Of a DNA stretch of 64,000 nt, positions 63,001 through 64,000 are shown one piece after another. The position numbers and the translations under genes were made by a program. How positions within the stretch are numbered: position 1 is the first letter of the stretch; each line of letters begins with the position of its first letter. The notes beneath the pieces were generated by a model. It worked only from the letters and a program-made list of their open reading frames with translations, did not search any database and was not told where the DNA came from. Origin of the DNA: Rhodococcus sp. OK302 (GTDB lineage Bacteria; Actinomycetota; Actinomycetes; Mycobacteriales; Mycobacteriaceae); the NCBI RefSeq assembly GCF_002245895.1, contig NZ_NPJZ01000001.1, forward strand, positions 5,347,001 to 5,411,000, given 5' to 3'.

Positions 63001-64000
63001 AAATCGAATTCGATTCTTGTGCTGATCAGTGATGGCACTGATCGCGAAGTTTCCGACTTCGATGTCGAGCCCGGCAGCGGCGCGTTCGGGAGCAAAATGC
63101 CAGATGATCGCGCGTTCCGGATTTTCGATCCGGTAGCCGCCGGCAGCGGTGCGAGTCAACGGCCACCGCTGACCCGATATCGGCATGACAGGGATCCCGG
63201 GTTCGGAATGCGGATAGGCCAGGAGCACACCATCTTCGGCGACAAAGCTCACTCCGGATTCTTCGACGACGACACGCATGTCGAGCGTCGAGGTCCAGGT
63301 ATTGCCGAACCAGCGGCCTCTCCGATAGTTGGATCGGTGCCGTCGGGTCAGGATGAACGGGAGTACCGCGGGGAGTGCGAGATCCGTTTCCGGAAGCAAG
63401 AATTCGCCCGTTGCGATATCAACCGGATCCCGGCCGGAACACACTTCTTGTTGTGTCCGATCGCAATTGGGTCCGGAGTCGGCAGCGTCCTCGCCGATAC
63501 CGCGATCCCCCTCGGATCGTTCTCGCGGGCCAGGTGTGTCGGGGTGGCTGCCATCGGAAGGCGGTTCCCCGTGCGCTGACGGCCGAGTTGGGATGTCGTC
63601 GAGTGTGCGCCCCGCAGCGCCTAGCTCCGAAAGCTCATCGGCGATCCGAATTCCGTTTCGGCCCAACACTGCCGCGCCGCCGGCGCCCCCGGTCGCCGCA
63701 GTCAGTATTGCGTCTCCGGCAAGTGAACCTGCGAATTCGAACGGGTTCTTCGCAATGCCGGTGAACATCGCGCTGACCGCCGCGCCCGGATTGGCTGCTG
63801 CCGCAGTAACCCCGGCGACAGTATCGCTCATTCCCGCAAAATATTCGGCCGGATGGCTGATGTTGTAGGGGTCGACGATGCTGACCTGGCGAACGAAGGC
63901 GACTATCCCGGTCACACTGCCGACGAGGCCCGCGCTGAAGTTCGCCGCTGCGAGGTTACTGCCCTCAGCGATGTCGGTGAGGTTGTCGATCATGCGCTCG
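60037..64000 (-). CDS. Rhs/YD-repeat polymorphic toxin, 5' end beyond the window
   Basis: At least 1318 residues; the frame is still open at the window edge, with an ATG at 63993. Layout from the N-terminus: hydrophobic/Ala-Gly-rich segments (about 15-125), a Pro/Asp-rich linker, DUF6531 (DPVDIATGEFLLPETDLALP, about 187-260), some twenty YD repeats (TYTYDADGRMTSW, RYTADGDIARITRPDG and others), the Rhs core ending YYNPHTARFITPDPLGLA ... GWIDPFGL, then a toxin tip of about 105 residues. The tip (EYPVAPGTPGLDHRVVSVRV ... YPNGYVVYQNAGGQTVNPVT ... DPYGHIPL) may belong to the type 24 polymorphic toxin group; this is tentative. Export probably uses an ESX-like or other route not shown here. Confidence 0.88.
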   Translation of the reverse strand, partial: ERMIDNLTDIAEGSNLAAANFSAGLVGSVTGIVAFVRQVSIVDPYNISHPAEYFAGMSDTVAGVTAAAANPGAAVSAMFTGIAKNPFEFAGSLAGDAILTAATGGAGGAAVLGRNGIRIADELSELGAAGRTLDDIPTRPSAHGEPPSDGSHPDTPGPRERSEGDRGIGEDAADSGPNCDRTQQEVCSGRDPVDIATGEFLLPETDLALPAVLPFILTRRHRSNYRRGRWFGNTWTSTLDMRVVVEESGVSFVAEDGVLLAYPHSEPGIPVMPISGQRWPLTRTAAGGYRIENPERAIIWHFAPERAAAGLDIEVGNFAISAITDQHKNRIRFHYNTSGEPTEIVHSGGYRILVDTTAGRVAALSVASRDQNTTVRRFSYRDGNLAAVTTGTGATTSYTYDADGRMTSWTDSNGNRMLNTYDTFGRVTEQHGTGGVLDSSFHYADMADSAGSVTTVTDSVGAVTVHGFDSDLRLRDLVTPIGAHTHTDYNARRDPLAVTAPDGTVTRYRYTADGDIARITRPDGHPIIVEYVAARKPSAIRTPGGASAHRTWDPSSGNLIAFADTTGARTECTYRSDGAPASILSPSGARTEIECDKTGLPISVTDPLGLVTSIARDGFGRIISVTDPTGATVHYQWGVDGKLLAQVDPDGSTQRWNYDGEGNLLRSVDALGAETHYTYGDFDLLVSQCDPDGSVTTYTWDTERRLASVINPMGGVWTYRYDPAGRLIEESDFNDATTEYAYDSMDHIVEVTPPTGVVRRHTYDVLGQLSSVDTDAGESRAFERDLAGRPVVATTAQHGNPIHRLAYEYTLDGLPTGQSLDNHPPMTFDYDIERRLTSRTSPGGHSTGWQWDLAGRPRSLVADGNPISFSHDARGQLTAWNVHELAVTRIHTVAGQLAAQQVTAHPATLLNMDFGPTSRPEPTILRRDEYRYRDDRYLTGHTINARDVDTVDRVYALDPVGRITTVDSAETTEHFTYDALGNIRADESARREYRGTLLIRDGRHRYTYDSAGRLIRTVTTRLSRKPDVWHYRYDGFDQLAEVTTPDGSIWRYTYDALGRRTTKTHHDQVGAVAEQTFFTWDGTTLIEQSSTREALRWTYLPGTHTPLTQATNTEFYAIVTDLIGTPTDLVDPVTGIVAGSAKQSLWGVTSWRGEVSTPLRFPGQYADTETGLHYNLHRYYNPHTARFITPDPLGLAPAPNPDAYVHNPTGWIDPFGLTPCQPESVQGPNGEKLPVVAPGTTGSPTWNGKGIEYPVAPGTPGLDHRVVSVRVMDPVSNRVADYPNGYVVYQNAGGQTVNPVTGRTTIGKHDPYGHIPLPPG

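Overview
The window reads as chromosomal DNA of a high-GC actinomycete, most likely Rhodococcus (erythropolis-type). Support comes from GTG/TTG starts, a mycothiol-dependent maleylpyruvate-isomerase-type enzyme, a WXG100-like protein beside a DUF3558-type lipoprotein, a pntA1/pntA2/pntB transhydrogenase operon, SWIM/SNF2 and bkd modules, and Rhs/TY-Chap-type proteins. The genus is an inference; there is no rRNA or tRNA in the window.

0-22 kb is mostly housekeeping and catabolism. It holds the end of a PTS EIIA protein facing a GntR regulator, a SWIM zinc-finger/SNF2 helicase pair whose SWIM gene carries a -1 frameshift, a secreted HNH-type lipoprotein, and a molybdopterin oxidoreductase. Next come a shikimate-dehydrogenase-like protein, a rhodanese, a LysE exporter with a divergent Lrp regulator, a BenE-type permease with a thioesterase, and a branched-chain 2-oxoacid dehydrogenase operon (E1alpha, E1beta, E2) whose E2 lacks a visible peripheral subunit-binding domain. 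Two transporter/membrane genes, a 33-residue peptide gene and the transhydrogenase operon follow.

22-40 kb has acyl-CoA synthetase, mycothiol-enzyme, S51 peptidase, GNAT, MFS and esterase genes. A TPP riboswitch controls tenA and a three-gene thiamine-precursor ABC transporter. After that come a B-lectin/LysM protein, a large TY-Chap-like protein, a methyltransferase, a leucine/valine dehydrogenase with a divergent Lrp regulator, and a RibH2-type lumazine synthase.

40-57.7 kb is accessory. A tnpB gene has been split by a 1458-bp ISL3 element (40723-42180) with an 8-bp target duplication, and removing the insertion restores the tnpB frame exactly. Next is a three-gene signalling module: a response regulator fused to a thioredoxin-reductase-like flavoprotein, a cNMP-binding histidine kinase and a UBP zinc finger. 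It is followed by small secreted/lipoprotein genes, a 2,3-butanediol dehydrogenase, three orphan antitoxin-like DNA-binding proteins, a MarR/FadD pair and a sodium-solute symporter with a 43-aa partner. A second IS200/IS605-like element has a TnpA missing expected catalytic residues and a tnpB broken by one extra copy of an 8-bp repeat.

57.8-64 kb carries a second, Cys/Asp-rich TY-Chap-like gene. It is followed by a lower-GC polymorphic toxin locus: a large Rhs protein (5' end outside the window) with a C-terminal toxin tip, an immunity candidate next to it and at least one more orphan immunity-like gene.
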